A DNA stretch of 40,291 nucleotides from Calditrichota bacterium (GCA_013151735.1 JAADHR010000165.1:1-40291); one strand, 5' to 3'; positions 8,790-18,502 are shown, counted from the first letter of the stretch. A program made the numbers and translations. Notes: a model not told the origin generated them from the letters alone.

Positions 8790-9833
8790 GTGATCAAACA
8801 AAAGAAGACGTGTGTTTTGAGAGCTACGATCAAAGACATTGCTCGCAGGGTAGGTGTTCACCCTTCTACCGTTTCCCGGGTTCTTACGGGCAAGGCTGAA
8901 ATCTACCATATCCGAAAAGAAACCATCGACAAAATTGAAAAAGTTGCCAAAGAACTAAACTATCGGCCCAATGAAATTGCCCGCGGATTTCGACTAAAAA
9001 AAACACACACCATCGGCCTCATTGTCCCGGATATTTCCAACCCATTTTTCTCACGGATTTCCAAAAGCATCGAACAGGAAGCCTATCGTCATAACTACAG
9101 TGTTATCCTTTGCAGTACCAATGAGGATCAGAAACGCGAGATCGACTCCGTTCAAATGCTGATCAGCAAGCGCATTGACGGTCTGATTTTGGTGCCGGCC
9201 CAGGATGAAACCGACCACCTGCTGGAACTAAAGGAAGAAAACTTCCCGGTGGTGCTTGTCGACCGCATTTTTGATGATCTGGAAACACATGCGGTCATTA
9301 CCGATAATCTGGGGGATGCTTATAAAGCCACTCAGTATCTTGTGGACAATGGGCATCAAAATATCGGTTTTATCAGCGGCCGACCCAATATTTACACCAT
9401 CAAAAATCGCCTGGAGGGATACAAGAAGTGCCTGGAAGATAATCGCATCCCGGTGCGCTCCCAGTGGATTTCTCCCGGCGGATTTGTTCTGGACAGCGGG
9501 TATCAGGGAACCCGGGAAATCCTCGATGGGAAGGATCGTCCGACAGCCCTCCTGACGTCGGGAAACCTGATTACAATTGGGGCCATTCGGGCCATTCTGG
9601 AAAAGAATATGAGGATTCCCGACGATATCTCAATTATTGCATTTGCCGATATGCACACCTCCCCTTATCTGATTTCTCCCCTCACGGTTATTGCTCATCC
9701 CCTCGAACGTATTGGAAAAGAGGCTTTTCGCCTGTTAATTATGGCTATAGAAAATCCCAAGGCACCGGCCACGGTGGTCCGTTTGGCAACCAATTTTGTA
9801 ACACGTAGCTCTGTTAAACGGATTGAGTCTTAA
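8790..9833 (+). CDS. LacI/GalR family transcriptional regulator
   Basis: A 347-aa repressor-type regulator. The N-terminal helix-turn-helix (about residues 13-35, ATIKDIARRVGVHPSTVSRVL) and hinge (YRPNEIARGFR, about 57-67) are classic, followed by a periplasmic-binding-protein-like effector domain (TIGLIVPDISNPFF onward). The start is uncertain: GTG 8790 has no clear ribosome-binding site, and TTG 8817 would give a more typical N-terminus close to the helix-turn-helix. The gene heads the receptor locus, 24 nt before the next gene, and has a palindrome at its own promoter. The ligand is likely a sugar (inference from family); xylose or a xylo-oligosaccharide would fit the neighbourhood. Confidence 0.93.
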   Translation: MIKQKKTCVLRATIKDIARRVGVHPSTVSRVLTGKAEIYHIRKETIDKIEKVAKELNYRPNEIARGFRLKKTHTIGLIVPDISNPFFSRISKSIEQEAYRHNYSVILCSTNEDQKREIDSVQMLISKRIDGLILVPAQDETDHLLELKEENFPVVLVDRIFDDLETHAVITDNLGDAYKATQYLVDNGHQNIGFISGRPNIYTIKNRLEGYKKCLEDNRIPVRSQWISPGGFVLDSGYQGTREILDGKDRPTALLTSGNLITIGAIRAILEKNMRIPDDISIIAFADMHTSPYLISPLTVIAHPLERIGKEAFRLLIMAIENPKAPATVVRLATNFVTRSSVKRIES

Positions 9834-9857
9834 AATATCATTCCAAGGAGTTGTTGC

Positions 9858-10574
9858 ATGAAAAAGATGGAAATAATAGTCTTAACAGGGTTCCTGTCTT
9901 TATTCATTTTGCACCCGGGCTTTTCACAAACTCCTCACTATTCTACTCAAAAATATGGAGTGGCTGTTGTCAGCGGGCTGGGTATGCCCATTATGGCGTT
10001 GAGCCATTGGTACAAGTCTGCTCCTCAGGTCGGCATTCAGGCCGTCTATCAGTATCGCAAAAATGTGGAGATTTGTTTTGAATTTCATTACCAACATTTT
10101 ACCCACGGGAGTATTGAAAAACGCAAATTCCAATGGCTTGTTGACGACCAGTTTTATGCCAGCCCGAAAGCCTCTGCCCACATGATATGGAATGATTTTA
10201 TTATCAGTGTTCGCCAATTCTATTCCCGAAAATCCTTTCAGCTTCTTGGAAAATCCATTATTCCATACTCGGTTTTCGGAACGGGACTGTATAATTATGT
10301 CCATCACGTCAGCGGATTGATTTATCCGGGACAACCCCGTCAGCCAATCGATTTAAATTTCCTGATGGAACCGGTCTCTGATCGACGGGTGGCCTGGGGC
10401 GCGACAGCAGGCGCCGGACTGGAAATGCCGGTTGCCCAGAGAATAAAGGCTCACGTCCAACTCAATTATCATGCGATCATTGGCTATATGCGTCCGTTTG
10501 AGGATTGGGGGTTCTCGGAAATTACCCCTATTCAATTCCTGTCTGTTCGGATGGGTGTGCTTTTTTGGTTTTGA
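9858..10574 (+). CDS. Outer-membrane beta-barrel-like protein, unknown function
   Basis: A 238-aa exported protein not matched to a family. It has an N-terminal signal peptide (about residues 1-24, hydrophobic core then GFSQ) and alternating, aromatic-rich segments ending in RMGVLFWF, the terminal aromatic residue expected of outer-membrane barrels. Its size suggests an 8- to 10-stranded barrel. AAGGAG (9845-9850) lies 7 nt before the ATG, and the gene follows the LacI gene closely, so the two are likely co-transcribed. Confidence 0.7.
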   Translation: MKKMEIIVLTGFLSLFILHPGFSQTPHYSTQKYGVAVVSGLGMPIMALSHWYKSAPQVGIQAVYQYRKNVEICFEFHYQHFTHGSIEKRKFQWLVDDQFYASPKASAHMIWNDFIISVRQFYSRKSFQLLGKSIIPYSVFGTGLYNYVHHVSGLIYPGQPRQPIDLNFLMEPVSDRRVAWGATAGAGLEMPVAQRIKAHVQLNYHAIIGYMRPFEDWGFSEITPIQFLSVRMGVLFWF

Positions 10575-10759
10575 GACCTTGAAATTTTAATCGGATTGGT
10601 CACCCAAATTATGCCAAAATCGAAAAGCAGTTTAATTTGCGTAACGAATGGGAAAATATGATCTGTCATTTAGGAAAAGGAGGCGGCTGATTTTTTCGGG
10701 GGAAACGGAATTTGTGATTTACTGCCACGAATCAAAAAACAAAATGAGGAGGGTCCATC

Positions 10760-11761
10760 ATGAAGAAATTGCTACGTATTTTCGTCCTAATCGGATTCGT
10801 TTTTGCTTTTGGGAATGTGAATGCTCAATGGCATGAAAGTTTTACAAAACCCGCAACGCCGGACGCCAATGCAAAAATAAAAAGTGATATGACCTGGCAA
10901 TGGTGGGGTTGGGGTACAGCTGTTGTTCAAAATGGTGAAATGCAATTGACCGGTGCACAGGATCCCTTTGGGAATATCACAAGCTGGATTCAGATTGACC
11001 AGAGCATAGACCCTAATGCGGTGATTACCCCCACGAATTGTGAGGTTTATGTAAAGGTTAAAATTACGACCGAAGGCACAGAAGACAATGATGATCAATT
11101 CCATGTTGTTATTGCCATTGATCCTGACTTCATGAGCAATCTGAATGTTTACACGGTGGCGTCGGTTCCCAAAGACAACGCCATCGGTATTTTCTATTTT
11201 GCAGAAAACAGCACAAAAGCAGGCAATGTGAATCCCGCAATTGTGTACGATCAGTATTACTGGGAGAAAATTAAATTCGACGGATCCACCATTTCGGTTT
11301 GGGTTTATCCGGATGGCGGGGCACCCGGAGATACAGCCGACGTGACCTACACGCAAACAACGGTGGCGAATCCCAGTCCAACATTGATTTTGGTGGGTGC
11401 ATTTAACGATGATTCCTCCAAAGTTCACATCGATGATGTGTATTACAACGAAGAACCGCCCGCAACATCGGTTTCCGAAAAACCGGCATCGGTTGTGACC
11501 GATTATTCCCTGGAACAAAATTATCCCAATCCGTTTAATCCCGAAACGACCATTCGGTATAGTCTGAAAAAAGAAGGAGAAGTCAGCCTGAAGGTTTTTG
11601 ATTCTCAGGGAAGGCAGGTTGCCGATCTGGTAAATGGTGTTTTATCCGCCGGTTCACATGAAGCCCGTTGGAATGCCCGGAACATGCCCAGCGGAATTTA
11701 CTTCTACAAATTGGAAACAGCGGATTTTTCACAAACCAAAAAGATGTTGTTGATGAAATAG
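10760..11761 (+). CDS. Secreted protein with ConA/LamG-like domain and type IX sorting (FlgD-like Ig) domain
   Basis: A 333-aa exported protein. Signal peptide about residues 1-23 (ending NVNAQ). Residues about 24-235 form a beta-rich domain opening WHESF and closing VHIDDVYYNE, the DD-V ending seen in concanavalin-like or laminin-G-like carbohydrate-binding folds (inference). The C-terminus (about 250-333) carries NYPNPFNPETTIRYSL and ends KKMLLMK, the conserved FlgD-like Ig domain that marks type IX secretion cargo in FCB bacteria. GAGGAGG lies just before the ATG. A stable hairpin follows the gene, then the first TonB receptor. Its mirror counterpart is at 24753. Likely role: surface glycan-binding protein. 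Confidence 0.8.
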   Translation: MKKLLRIFVLIGFVFAFGNVNAQWHESFTKPATPDANAKIKSDMTWQWWGWGTAVVQNGEMQLTGAQDPFGNITSWIQIDQSIDPNAVITPTNCEVYVKVKITTEGTEDNDDQFHVVIAIDPDFMSNLNVYTVASVPKDNAIGIFYFAENSTKAGNVNPAIVYDQYYWEKIKFDGSTISVWVYPDGGAPGDTADVTYTQTTVANPSPTLILVGAFNDDSSKVHIDDVYYNEEPPATSVSEKPASVVTDYSLEQNYPNPFNPETTIRYSLKKEGEVSLKVFDSQGRQVADLVNGVLSAGSHEARWNARNMPSGIYFYKLETADFSQTKKMLLMK

Positions 11762-11797
11762 GGAACCGTTTCCCGAATGCATATAGGTTATATTCAG

Positions 11798-11826
11798 ATC
11801 TCCGGGGGGCGCCGCTCTCCGGAGAT
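11798..11826 (+). terminator. Intergenic hairpin (attenuator or mRNA stabiliser)
   Basis: ATCTCCGG (11798-11805) pairs perfectly with CCGGAGAT (11819-11826) around a 13-nt GC-rich loop. The following bases are pyrimidine-rich (TCTTTCT), not a clean T tract, so partial termination or 3'-end protection is more likely than full termination. A smaller GGGAA/TTCCC hairpin lies at 11761-11774. The site would allow higher expression of the upstream secreted protein than of the receptor. Confidence 0.5.
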
Positions 11827-11879
11827 TCTTTCTGTACCAATCCATCCGAAGAAGCCTTTTTAAGAAACAGGGTGTTTCT

Positions 11880-14800
11880 ATGAAAAAAATACGATGGTTC
11901 GCGGTTTTGGCCATTTTGCTAACACTTCCTGGCGTACAAACGTATGCCGGGGTGACGGGCAAAATTCAGGGAAAGGTGGTTGATAAGAATGGAATGCCTT
12001 TGCCGGGTGTAAATGTTCTCCTTGTGGGTACGAACCGGGGGGCAGCGACCGATTCAAAGGGGAACTATGTTATTCTTTCTGTGGCGCCGGGCGTTTACAA
12101 GGTGTCGGCACGCATGATCGGCTTCGAAATACTCACGAAAACCGGGGTCATGGTTCAAGCCGACCGATCCACCATTGTGAATTTTAAACTCATGCCCAAG
12201 GTGTTGGGAATGAAAGAAGTGGTGGTCACGGCAGAAAAACCCAAGGTGGAGGTGGATCGTACCTTTAGCGAATACACGGTGGGGTCCAAAGAAATTCAGC
12301 AAACCGTGATGATGAAAAATGTGGCAGATATTGTTTCTTTGCAGCCCGGTATGGATGTGAATGGACGGGGCATGGTGCGCGGCGGAGATATGAATGATAT
12401 TGCCGCCGATGTCACTTACTACGTGGATGGGGTTCGGATGATCAACAGCGACGGTTTGGGCGTACACAATTTTACGGGCGTGAATAAATATGTCATTGAA
12501 TCGGCTTCTGTGATTACAGGCGGACTAAATGCAGAGTACGGTAATGCTCAGGGCGGGGTGATTAATATTGTAACCAAAGAGGGGGGACACACGTACCACG
12601 GCACCATGGAACTTGGGCTTTCCTTTCCGGGACAGCATCATTGGGGACCCAATTATTACGACGCCCCCATCCATCGGGACCACATGAAATGGGGCAATGC
12701 GGCCTGGGAAAGTGAAATTGACAGCCTTACCGGAAAGGTCATTCATAAGCGGGTCGATTATGTCAACCTCTGGGGTCAGTCCCTGCAGGCGAGTATTTCC
12801 GGGCCTATTTTTCGGAATCTGTCATTCTTTTTAAGCACCCAATACAGCCACGAAGCCATTCACGGAATCAATCCCCTGAAACATGTACCGTTTAATACGC
12901 AAAATAACTGGAAGCTTTCTTATGCCATTACCCCCAGTATTTCCGTCAAATTGGGGGGGCTGTATTCCTATCATTGGGGGTTTAATTCAGGCCCCTCGGT
13001 GGGCGGAATCAAGAGCATGGGCGATAACGGGAAAAATATTTTTCTTCCCATGAATTCCTCTTCTGCCGGGAAGTCACTGTATACCGATCACATGGAATAT
13101 TTTTCCCTGACACACATGATTACGCCGCGCACGTACTACGAATTACGGATCTCAAATTATGTGACCTTGCAAAAATCCAAAGATGTTCCCGATTCCACAA
13201 CACCGATTCGCAAGGATCTGGAGGGGTGGTTTAATCTGCCCCGCAAGGCCAATTCATACGTGGAAACCCAGCGAAAACGTCTGGGAATTAAATTTGACCT
13301 GTCCAGCCAGGTAACCGACCACCATTTTGTAAAAACGGGAATCGATTACACGGGATTTAATGTCTGGGCCATCGGCTATGATGACTTTCTGGATCGGCGG
13401 TATCTCACCTATATCGGGAAAGATCACAAGCCAAAATCTCCCATCAAGCCACAGCAATATGCCTGGTACATTCAGGATAAGATGGAATACAAGGGATTGG
13501 TGGTCAATGCGGGCATCCGAATGGATCGATTCGATCCCAATATTGACTACCCGGCCACCGTATCGCTGGGGGCTTCCGATTATTTTTTCAACACCTTTAC
13601 CCGGTTTGACTACAAGAAATTGCGTGAATTCGGACTTCTTCGTAAAATTAAGCCCAAGATTGTCTGGAGTCCCCGGCTGGGTGTGGCGCACCCGATTACC
13701 GATCGGTCGATGATCCATTTCTTTTACGGGCACATTTACCAGCTCCCCAGTTTTTATACCATGTTCGCCGAGCGCTGGGAAAATTATGGGGAACGGGACA
13801 AGGACATCAACGGAAATGGTGTGATTGATCCGACGGAAAAATACAATACCATCAGTGCGCTTCACGGCTTTTTCGGAAATCCGGAATTGGGATACGAAAA
13901 AACCATCAGCTTCGAATTGGGTTTCGATTGGAATTTCTACAGCGAGTACGTGGTCTCTCTTTCGTCTTACTACAAGAGTTCCAGCAATCAGGTAACCAGT
14001 CCGGGGCGTGTGCACGTCAATTGGTGGGATCCGGCCAAACAGATGTTTGATTTTAAATTTACGCACAAGGCGTCCAATGGTGTTCACGAAGACATCCAGG
14101 GGTTTGAGCTCAGTTTGAGGAAGAGTTTCAGCCATTATTTTTCCTTCCGCCTGGCGTACAACCTGCAATGGGCCGTTCAGGGACAGGCCGGGCTGGCAGA
14201 CAATTTTTACGTCCCGGATTCTGCCTTTACGGTGAATAAGTTCTGGATGAATTACAAGAAGATGGAGGACGGGTCGGAAGAGCCGGTGAAGCTGATTTCA
14301 TTTTTGGCACGCAGTTACGGACACAAAGCGAATATGTTTTTGGATTCGCTGCGGGCCATTGGCCTGAATCCGGTTCCTTTGGGGAATTCGGGAATCTACC
14401 ACGTGGATTTCTGGGGCGCTTCGGAAGAGGACCCCAAGCCAAATGCGGATATCCGCAGTTACGGAAAGGCTCAGATCTTTATCGGTACGCCCAGCCATTT
14501 TGGCCCGTGGGGACTGCTGAGCGATCTAAGTCTCAACATTATTTACAAAATGTCCACGGGTGTGCCTTATCTTTATTCACCCATCGGAAAAACGGCCGAG
14601 TGGCGAAATGCCCCTTTGGCGACACGTACAGATTTGAGTTTGGAAAAGATTCTCTTTCAGAAAGGAAAACTGAAACCCACCTTTTATATGGAAATTGTGA
14701 ATGTGTTTAACCAGAAGGATTTTCGCAACGACGGCGGGTTTAAGTCGATGTACGGTCCGGGTGAATTTGTTCGGTGGGGCATGGACCGTCCCCGCCCCGA

Positions 14801-14897
14801 CAACAAAGAATATCAGGAATATGGCGATTTTTATGCGAACTATCGCTATTACGGATCTCCCCGAGCAATGCGGATGGGAATTCGCTTAATGTTTTAA
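11880..14897 (+). CDS. TonB-dependent receptor with carboxypeptidase-regulatory-like domain (module A)
   Basis: A 1005-aa outer-membrane receptor expected to import a large substrate powered by TonB. Signal peptide about 1-22; carboxypeptidase-D regulatory-like domain about 25-110 (GKIQGKVVDKNGMPLPGVNV); plug about 120-235 (containing YYVDGVRM and EYGNAQGGVINIVTKEGG); then a barrel ending in the aromatic MGIRLMF. An extracellular-loop candidate at 642-653 reads DINGNGVIDPTE, a complete EF-hand-type calcium loop, as also found in SusC-like receptors. Gene order resembles a SusC locus, but no SusD is present; the next gene, 13 nt away, is a large secreted protein of unknown family. Substrate probably an oligosaccharide (inference). 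Confidence 0.9.
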   Translation: MKKIRWFAVLAILLTLPGVQTYAGVTGKIQGKVVDKNGMPLPGVNVLLVGTNRGAATDSKGNYVILSVAPGVYKVSARMIGFEILTKTGVMVQADRSTIVNFKLMPKVLGMKEVVVTAEKPKVEVDRTFSEYTVGSKEIQQTVMMKNVADIVSLQPGMDVNGRGMVRGGDMNDIAADVTYYVDGVRMINSDGLGVHNFTGVNKYVIESASVITGGLNAEYGNAQGGVINIVTKEGGHTYHGTMELGLSFPGQHHWGPNYYDAPIHRDHMKWGNAAWESEIDSLTGKVIHKRVDYVNLWGQSLQASISGPIFRNLSFFLSTQYSHEAIHGINPLKHVPFNTQNNWKLSYAITPSISVKLGGLYSYHWGFNSGPSVGGIKSMGDNGKNIFLPMNSSSAGKSLYTDHMEYFSLTHMITPRTYYELRISNYVTLQKSKDVPDSTTPIRKDLEGWFNLPRKANSYVETQRKRLGIKFDLSSQVTDHHFVKTGIDYTGFNVWAIGYDDFLDRRYLTYIGKDHKPKSPIKPQQYAWYIQDKMEYKGLVVNAGIRMDRFDPNIDYPATVSLGASDYFFNTFTRFDYKKLREFGLLRKIKPKIVWSPRLGVAHPITDRSMIHFFYGHIYQLPSFYTMFAERWENYGERDKDINGNGVIDPTEKYNTISALHGFFGNPELGYEKTISFELGFDWNFYSEYVVSLSSYYKSSSNQVTSPGRVHVNWWDPAKQMFDFKFTHKASNGVHEDIQGFELSLRKSFSHYFSFRLAYNLQWAVQGQAGLADNFYVPDSAFTVNKFWMNYKKMEDGSEEPVKLISFLARSYGHKANMFLDSLRAIGLNPVPLGNSGIYHVDFWGASEEDPKPNADIRSYGKAQIFIGTPSHFGPWGLLSDLSLNIIYKMSTGVPYLYSPIGKTAEWRNAPLATRTDLSLEKILFQKGKLKPTFYMEIVNVFNQKDFRNDGGFKSMYGPGEFVRWGMDRPRPDNKEYQEYGDFYANYRYYGSPRAMRMGIRLMF

Positions 14898-14910
14898 AAT
14901 CGAGGGCATT

Positions 14911-17220
14911 ATGTACAGGCTGAAAGATGCAGGTGTATTTTCATTTCTAATCTTTTTTCTTTTGTGGTCTGTTCCGAACCTTTGGGCACAGCGCGATATG
15001 GTAACAGGATACAATCCGAGAATCACCACACGAGGAAAATTGTGGTCATCTTTTCGCAACAATGGCCTGCAGGGAGGCGGAAACCGCCCCAGCTACTCCA
15101 ATCATGACCAGACGGATCTGGAATATCCCGGAAATGCCGGCCGTGTTTCGAACGATTTTATGGAATATTGGTTTGATGTGGAGGCCATTGTTAAGGGCGA
15201 GCCCAATATTCTGGATGTTCCCCGGGTGTGTAATCCACAGAATTCCAAAGGGGAAGGTGTCTGGATTTTAACGGTTGCCGACGGTTCCGATACCATGGTT
15301 TCTTACAGCGGTCCGAGAGATGTGACTCAGGATATTCGCGACAAGGCCTACGATATTTTCAATAGTCCGGAAGCGGCTCTGGGCGATTCCAGCGGGCCGA
15401 ATTTGATGAGAAGCAATTATTCTCCGTATCATTACAACATTAATAATGAACCGGTGGAAATTCACAATTATGCTTACGGAAAATATATTCTGAATGACAA
15501 TTACCCTGAGGAAATCATCATCAGCCAGTGGACAACCAAAACCGGGCTTCGGGTGGTTCGCAAAGCCTACACCTGGAGTTATCCCGATTATGATGATTTT
15601 ATTCTGGAAGAACTTATTTTTTACAATGATGGAAATCATTCCCTAAAAGACACCTATCTGGCCTTTATGAACAGCTTTAGTGTCAACAGTGCCGGACATC
15701 AATGGCCCAGCGGGGGCGGAATGGGCTGGACGGATTGGCGTGTGAATAAATTACCCGCTCAGGACGATCGCTTCTGGTTTACCAAGGCGCCAAACTATGT
15801 GGCGGATACCCCCGAAAGCACCGATGTTTACAAAAATTTTGTCTTTACGTACCAGCGCGATGACGACTGGTACGGTTCTCCGTGGGACGATACGGGACAG
15901 CCCTACAAAGAGGCAATAGCCAGTCGAGGGAAAAATGAAATGCAGGGAGAGGTCGAAAATCAATTGCTGGCCTACCAGTACATCGGTTTTGGCCCAATCG
16001 ATGTAATGCCTCCTTTCGTCAACGATCCGGAAACCTACGTGGCTCCCAAACAGGCGGATCAGCCCTTTGCCGAAAAGTGGTGGCACAGCGGGAATTCCGA
16101 TCAACACGATTTTGATGAACCCACGGCAACCCGGCAAAATGACGCTCAAATGTATCGGATGGTAACCGATACGTCCGGAGGGCGCTACCAGCCCAATCCC
16201 GAGGATCCAACGCTTGTAACCCACGCCGTTGTTTTTGGACCCTACGATCTGGAGCCGGGCGAAAAGGCCAAAATTGTTGTGGCCTTTGTGGGGGGCTCCG
16301 GTGCCGATTGGGAGAACAAGGATGAGTTTAAATGGTCGATTTCCCCTGAGGCCCGAAAGCAGATGAAGGAAGGAGAATATTCCATTTTTAGAAATTACCG
16401 GCGTGCGCAGTTTGCCTATAAAATGGGATACGATTTACCCGATCCCCCGCCGGATGTAAATACCTGGTTTACGAACAATGATTTGGGTCAGGTTGTGGTG
16501 CATTGGAAGGATACGGCCGAAAGCGCCGAAGACCCGGATTATTCCGGCGATGAGGCAAAAGATGTGCGGGGGTATCGCGTGTATCGATCCTGGCCTCCGT
16601 CGTACAATTGGCACTACGGCCCCTGGGAATTGGCCGCGGAAATTCCCGCAAAGGATCCAAACTATTACGATGCTGCCACGCACACCTACCAATTCGCAGA
16701 TAAACTGTCGTTTGCCGGGTACAATTATTATTACAGTGTCCGCACCTACGATTCGGGGCATGACCATTGGGTGGATCACAACGGAGTCGATCACGGTCCC
16801 GTACCCTCTCTGGAGAGCGGCTATGCATCGCCTGAACAGAAGAATATGATTGCCGTGACCCCGTTTCAAATTTCCACACCGGAATTTAATAAAATGGAAA
16901 AACCGATCCGCGTCGTTCCCAATCCGTACCGGCTGGATTACCATGACAACCTGCACCGTTATCCGGATACGGCAGACCCGTACAAATTGCGTTTCACCAA
17001 CCTCCCGCGGCATTGCATGATCCGGATTTATTCTGCTTCGGGCGACTTGATTTACGAACGGGAACACCGGTCGGCCAACTCCTCCGAGGATGCCTGGCGG
17101 CAGGATACCATTTCCTTTTCGGGTACGGTGGTGAGCGGTATCTATTTTTGGGTGGTGGAATCCCTGGATCCCGAAAGCAAGGGGAAAATACAAAAAGGAA
17201 CCCTGGCTATTGTAAAATAG
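14911..17220 (+). CDS. Large secreted partner protein of TonB receptor, unknown family (module A)
   Basis: A 769-aa exported protein. Signal peptide about 1-26 (ending LWAQ). Residues about 30-510 are a tyrosine- and tryptophan-rich domain with no motif I can name; it includes HAVVFGPYDLEPGEKAKI (about 437-454). A fibronectin-III-like stretch (about 515-640, with VVVHWKD and VRGYRVYRS) follows, then a C-terminal Ig-like region starting at RVVPNPYRL (about 667) and ending KGTLAIVK, reminiscent of a type IX sorting domain. It is homologous in plan to the protein at 21561: both share the FGPY motif, the GYRVYR/GFRVYR segment and the VVPNPY C-terminus. Its place directly after a TonB receptor is where SusD would be in Bacteroidota, so a surface substrate-capture role is a reasonable guess. 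Confidence 0.75.
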   Translation: MYRLKDAGVFSFLIFFLLWSVPNLWAQRDMVTGYNPRITTRGKLWSSFRNNGLQGGGNRPSYSNHDQTDLEYPGNAGRVSNDFMEYWFDVEAIVKGEPNILDVPRVCNPQNSKGEGVWILTVADGSDTMVSYSGPRDVTQDIRDKAYDIFNSPEAALGDSSGPNLMRSNYSPYHYNINNEPVEIHNYAYGKYILNDNYPEEIIISQWTTKTGLRVVRKAYTWSYPDYDDFILEELIFYNDGNHSLKDTYLAFMNSFSVNSAGHQWPSGGGMGWTDWRVNKLPAQDDRFWFTKAPNYVADTPESTDVYKNFVFTYQRDDDWYGSPWDDTGQPYKEAIASRGKNEMQGEVENQLLAYQYIGFGPIDVMPPFVNDPETYVAPKQADQPFAEKWWHSGNSDQHDFDEPTATRQNDAQMYRMVTDTSGGRYQPNPEDPTLVTHAVVFGPYDLEPGEKAKIVVAFVGGSGADWENKDEFKWSISPEARKQMKEGEYSIFRNYRRAQFAYKMGYDLPDPPPDVNTWFTNNDLGQVVVHWKDTAESAEDPDYSGDEAKDVRGYRVYRSWPPSYNWHYGPWELAAEIPAKDPNYYDAATHTYQFADKLSFAGYNYYYSVRTYDSGHDHWVDHNGVDHGPVPSLESGYASPEQKNMIAVTPFQISTPEFNKMEKPIRVVPNPYRLDYHDNLHRYPDTADPYKLRFTNLPRHCMIRIYSASGDLIYEREHRSANSSEDAWRQDTISFSGTVVSGIYFWVVESLDPESKGKIQKGTLAIVK

Positions 17221-17353
17221 CGCGAGGGAATGAAGAACCTTCTTCGCCAAAATTGGCGCTCTAACGCAGGAAACGGGGAGGTTATCTAAATCTGTAAATA
17301 ATCGCATTAGATCCGCTCCTGGCGGTTTTAATCATTAAAGATAGGATTGGGCT

Positions 17354-18394
17354 ATGGTAAAATCTTATTTCCCAGCATCGGTAGAAAAACGATCCGTTTG
17401 GAAATATCTGGCGGGCAACCGTCAATCCGCTTCGGGCGGAAAACTCCATCGAAAACAAGCCTTTTTGCTTGTTTTGACGGGACTCCTGCTTTTTGCTGCG
17501 GTCCCCTCTCTGTGGGCGAGAAATGATTTTAAGCGGCTTGGGAAAGCAGGATTTACGTTCCTGAAAATCAGTCCTGCCGCCCGCGCAGCAGGAATGGGGG
17601 ATGCCTATACGGCCATCGCCAATGATGCGTATGCCATCTTTTACAATCCCGCCGGCCTAACCCACGTGCAAAATTTTGAATATGGTTTTGGGCTGACAAA
17701 CTGGATGGTCGGATCTAAATTGATGTCGGCTGCACTGGCCCACCCCTTGGGCCGCGGTGTGCTTGGGGTAAGTTTTCTTTCGTTTGCACCGCCTGACTTT
17801 GAAGAAACCACGATTATCGACCCCGAGGGTACCGGTCGGATGGTTCATGTCGGCGACCTGGCGGTGGCTGTGGCCTACGGAGTCAAATTGACCGATCGGC
17901 TTTCCTTCGGATTTAAGACGCAGTTCGTGGAGGAAACAATCGACAGGGATAAGGCCAGCGGCTGGCTGACCGATTTCTCCACGTATTATTACACGGGATT
18001 TCGTGATCTGGTGATTGCCATGGCCATGAAAAATTTTGGACCCGATGTGAAGTATCTGTCGGAAAAGTTTAAACTCCCGCTCTATTTTAATATTAATACC
18101 GCCATCAGCGCAATCGGACACGAGGGGTCCCCTATTCATGTAACCGTTTCAACGGAAAGTGCATTTGCTACGGATTACCGGGACCGCTACCACGTGGGGG
18201 CCGAAATATGGCTGCTGGACAAATTGGCTCTGCGAGGAGGGTACAAATTTAATTACGACACGGAAGACTACACGCTCGGGCTTGGATTCCGAATGCGTTT
18301 TGGCGGACGAAAAATTACGCTGGATATTGCGTATTCCAATTTTTCAAGCTATTTCGATGCCCCCTTACGGTTCTCCCTGGGAGGATCGTTTTAG
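17354..18394 (+). CDS. PorV/PorQ family outer-membrane protein (module A)
   Basis: A 346-aa barrel protein. The mature N-terminus carries the family hallmark FLKISPAARAAGMGDAYTAIANDAYAIFYNPAGL (roughly residues 71-105, cited by ends KISPAARAAGMGDA and FYNPAGL), and the protein ends FSLGGSF with a terminal aromatic. The signal peptide is preceded by an unusually long, basic N-region of about 33 residues, so the true start may lie downstream, although no later ATG precedes the hydrophobic core. PorV in Bacteroidota binds type IX cargo and passes it to the attachment complex; whether this paralogue does so or acts as a FadL-like channel is not known. It follows the secreted partner gene by 133 nt, which contain a CGCCAA/TTGGCG palindrome (17245-17258). 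Confidence 0.82.
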   Translation: MVKSYFPASVEKRSVWKYLAGNRQSASGGKLHRKQAFLLVLTGLLLFAAVPSLWARNDFKRLGKAGFTFLKISPAARAAGMGDAYTAIANDAYAIFYNPAGLTHVQNFEYGFGLTNWMVGSKLMSAALAHPLGRGVLGVSFLSFAPPDFEETTIIDPEGTGRMVHVGDLAVAVAYGVKLTDRLSFGFKTQFVEETIDRDKASGWLTDFSTYYYTGFRDLVIAMAMKNFGPDVKYLSEKFKLPLYFNINTAISAIGHEGSPIHVTVSTESAFATDYRDRYHVGAEIWLLDKLALRGGYKFNYDTEDYTLGLGFRMRFGGRKITLDIAYSNFSSYFDAPLRFSLGGSF

Positions 18395-18403
18395 ATACAT
18401 ATT

Positions 18404-18437
18404 CCCCGGACCTTCTGAAAAAATACGGGAACCGGGG
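18404..18437 (+). other. Weak intergenic hairpin between modules A and B
   Basis: CCCCGG (18404-18409) can pair with CCGGGG (18432-18437) over a 22-nt loop in the 108-nt gap between the PorV-like gene and the second receptor. No T tract follows, so it is not a convincing terminator; transcription may continue into module B. Confidence 0.3.
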
Positions 18438-18502
18438 CAGCAATAAAATAAGGTAAAATTCGCCGACGGCGGATAAGGGAAAACGGTAAACTTGGAGAGG
18501 AG

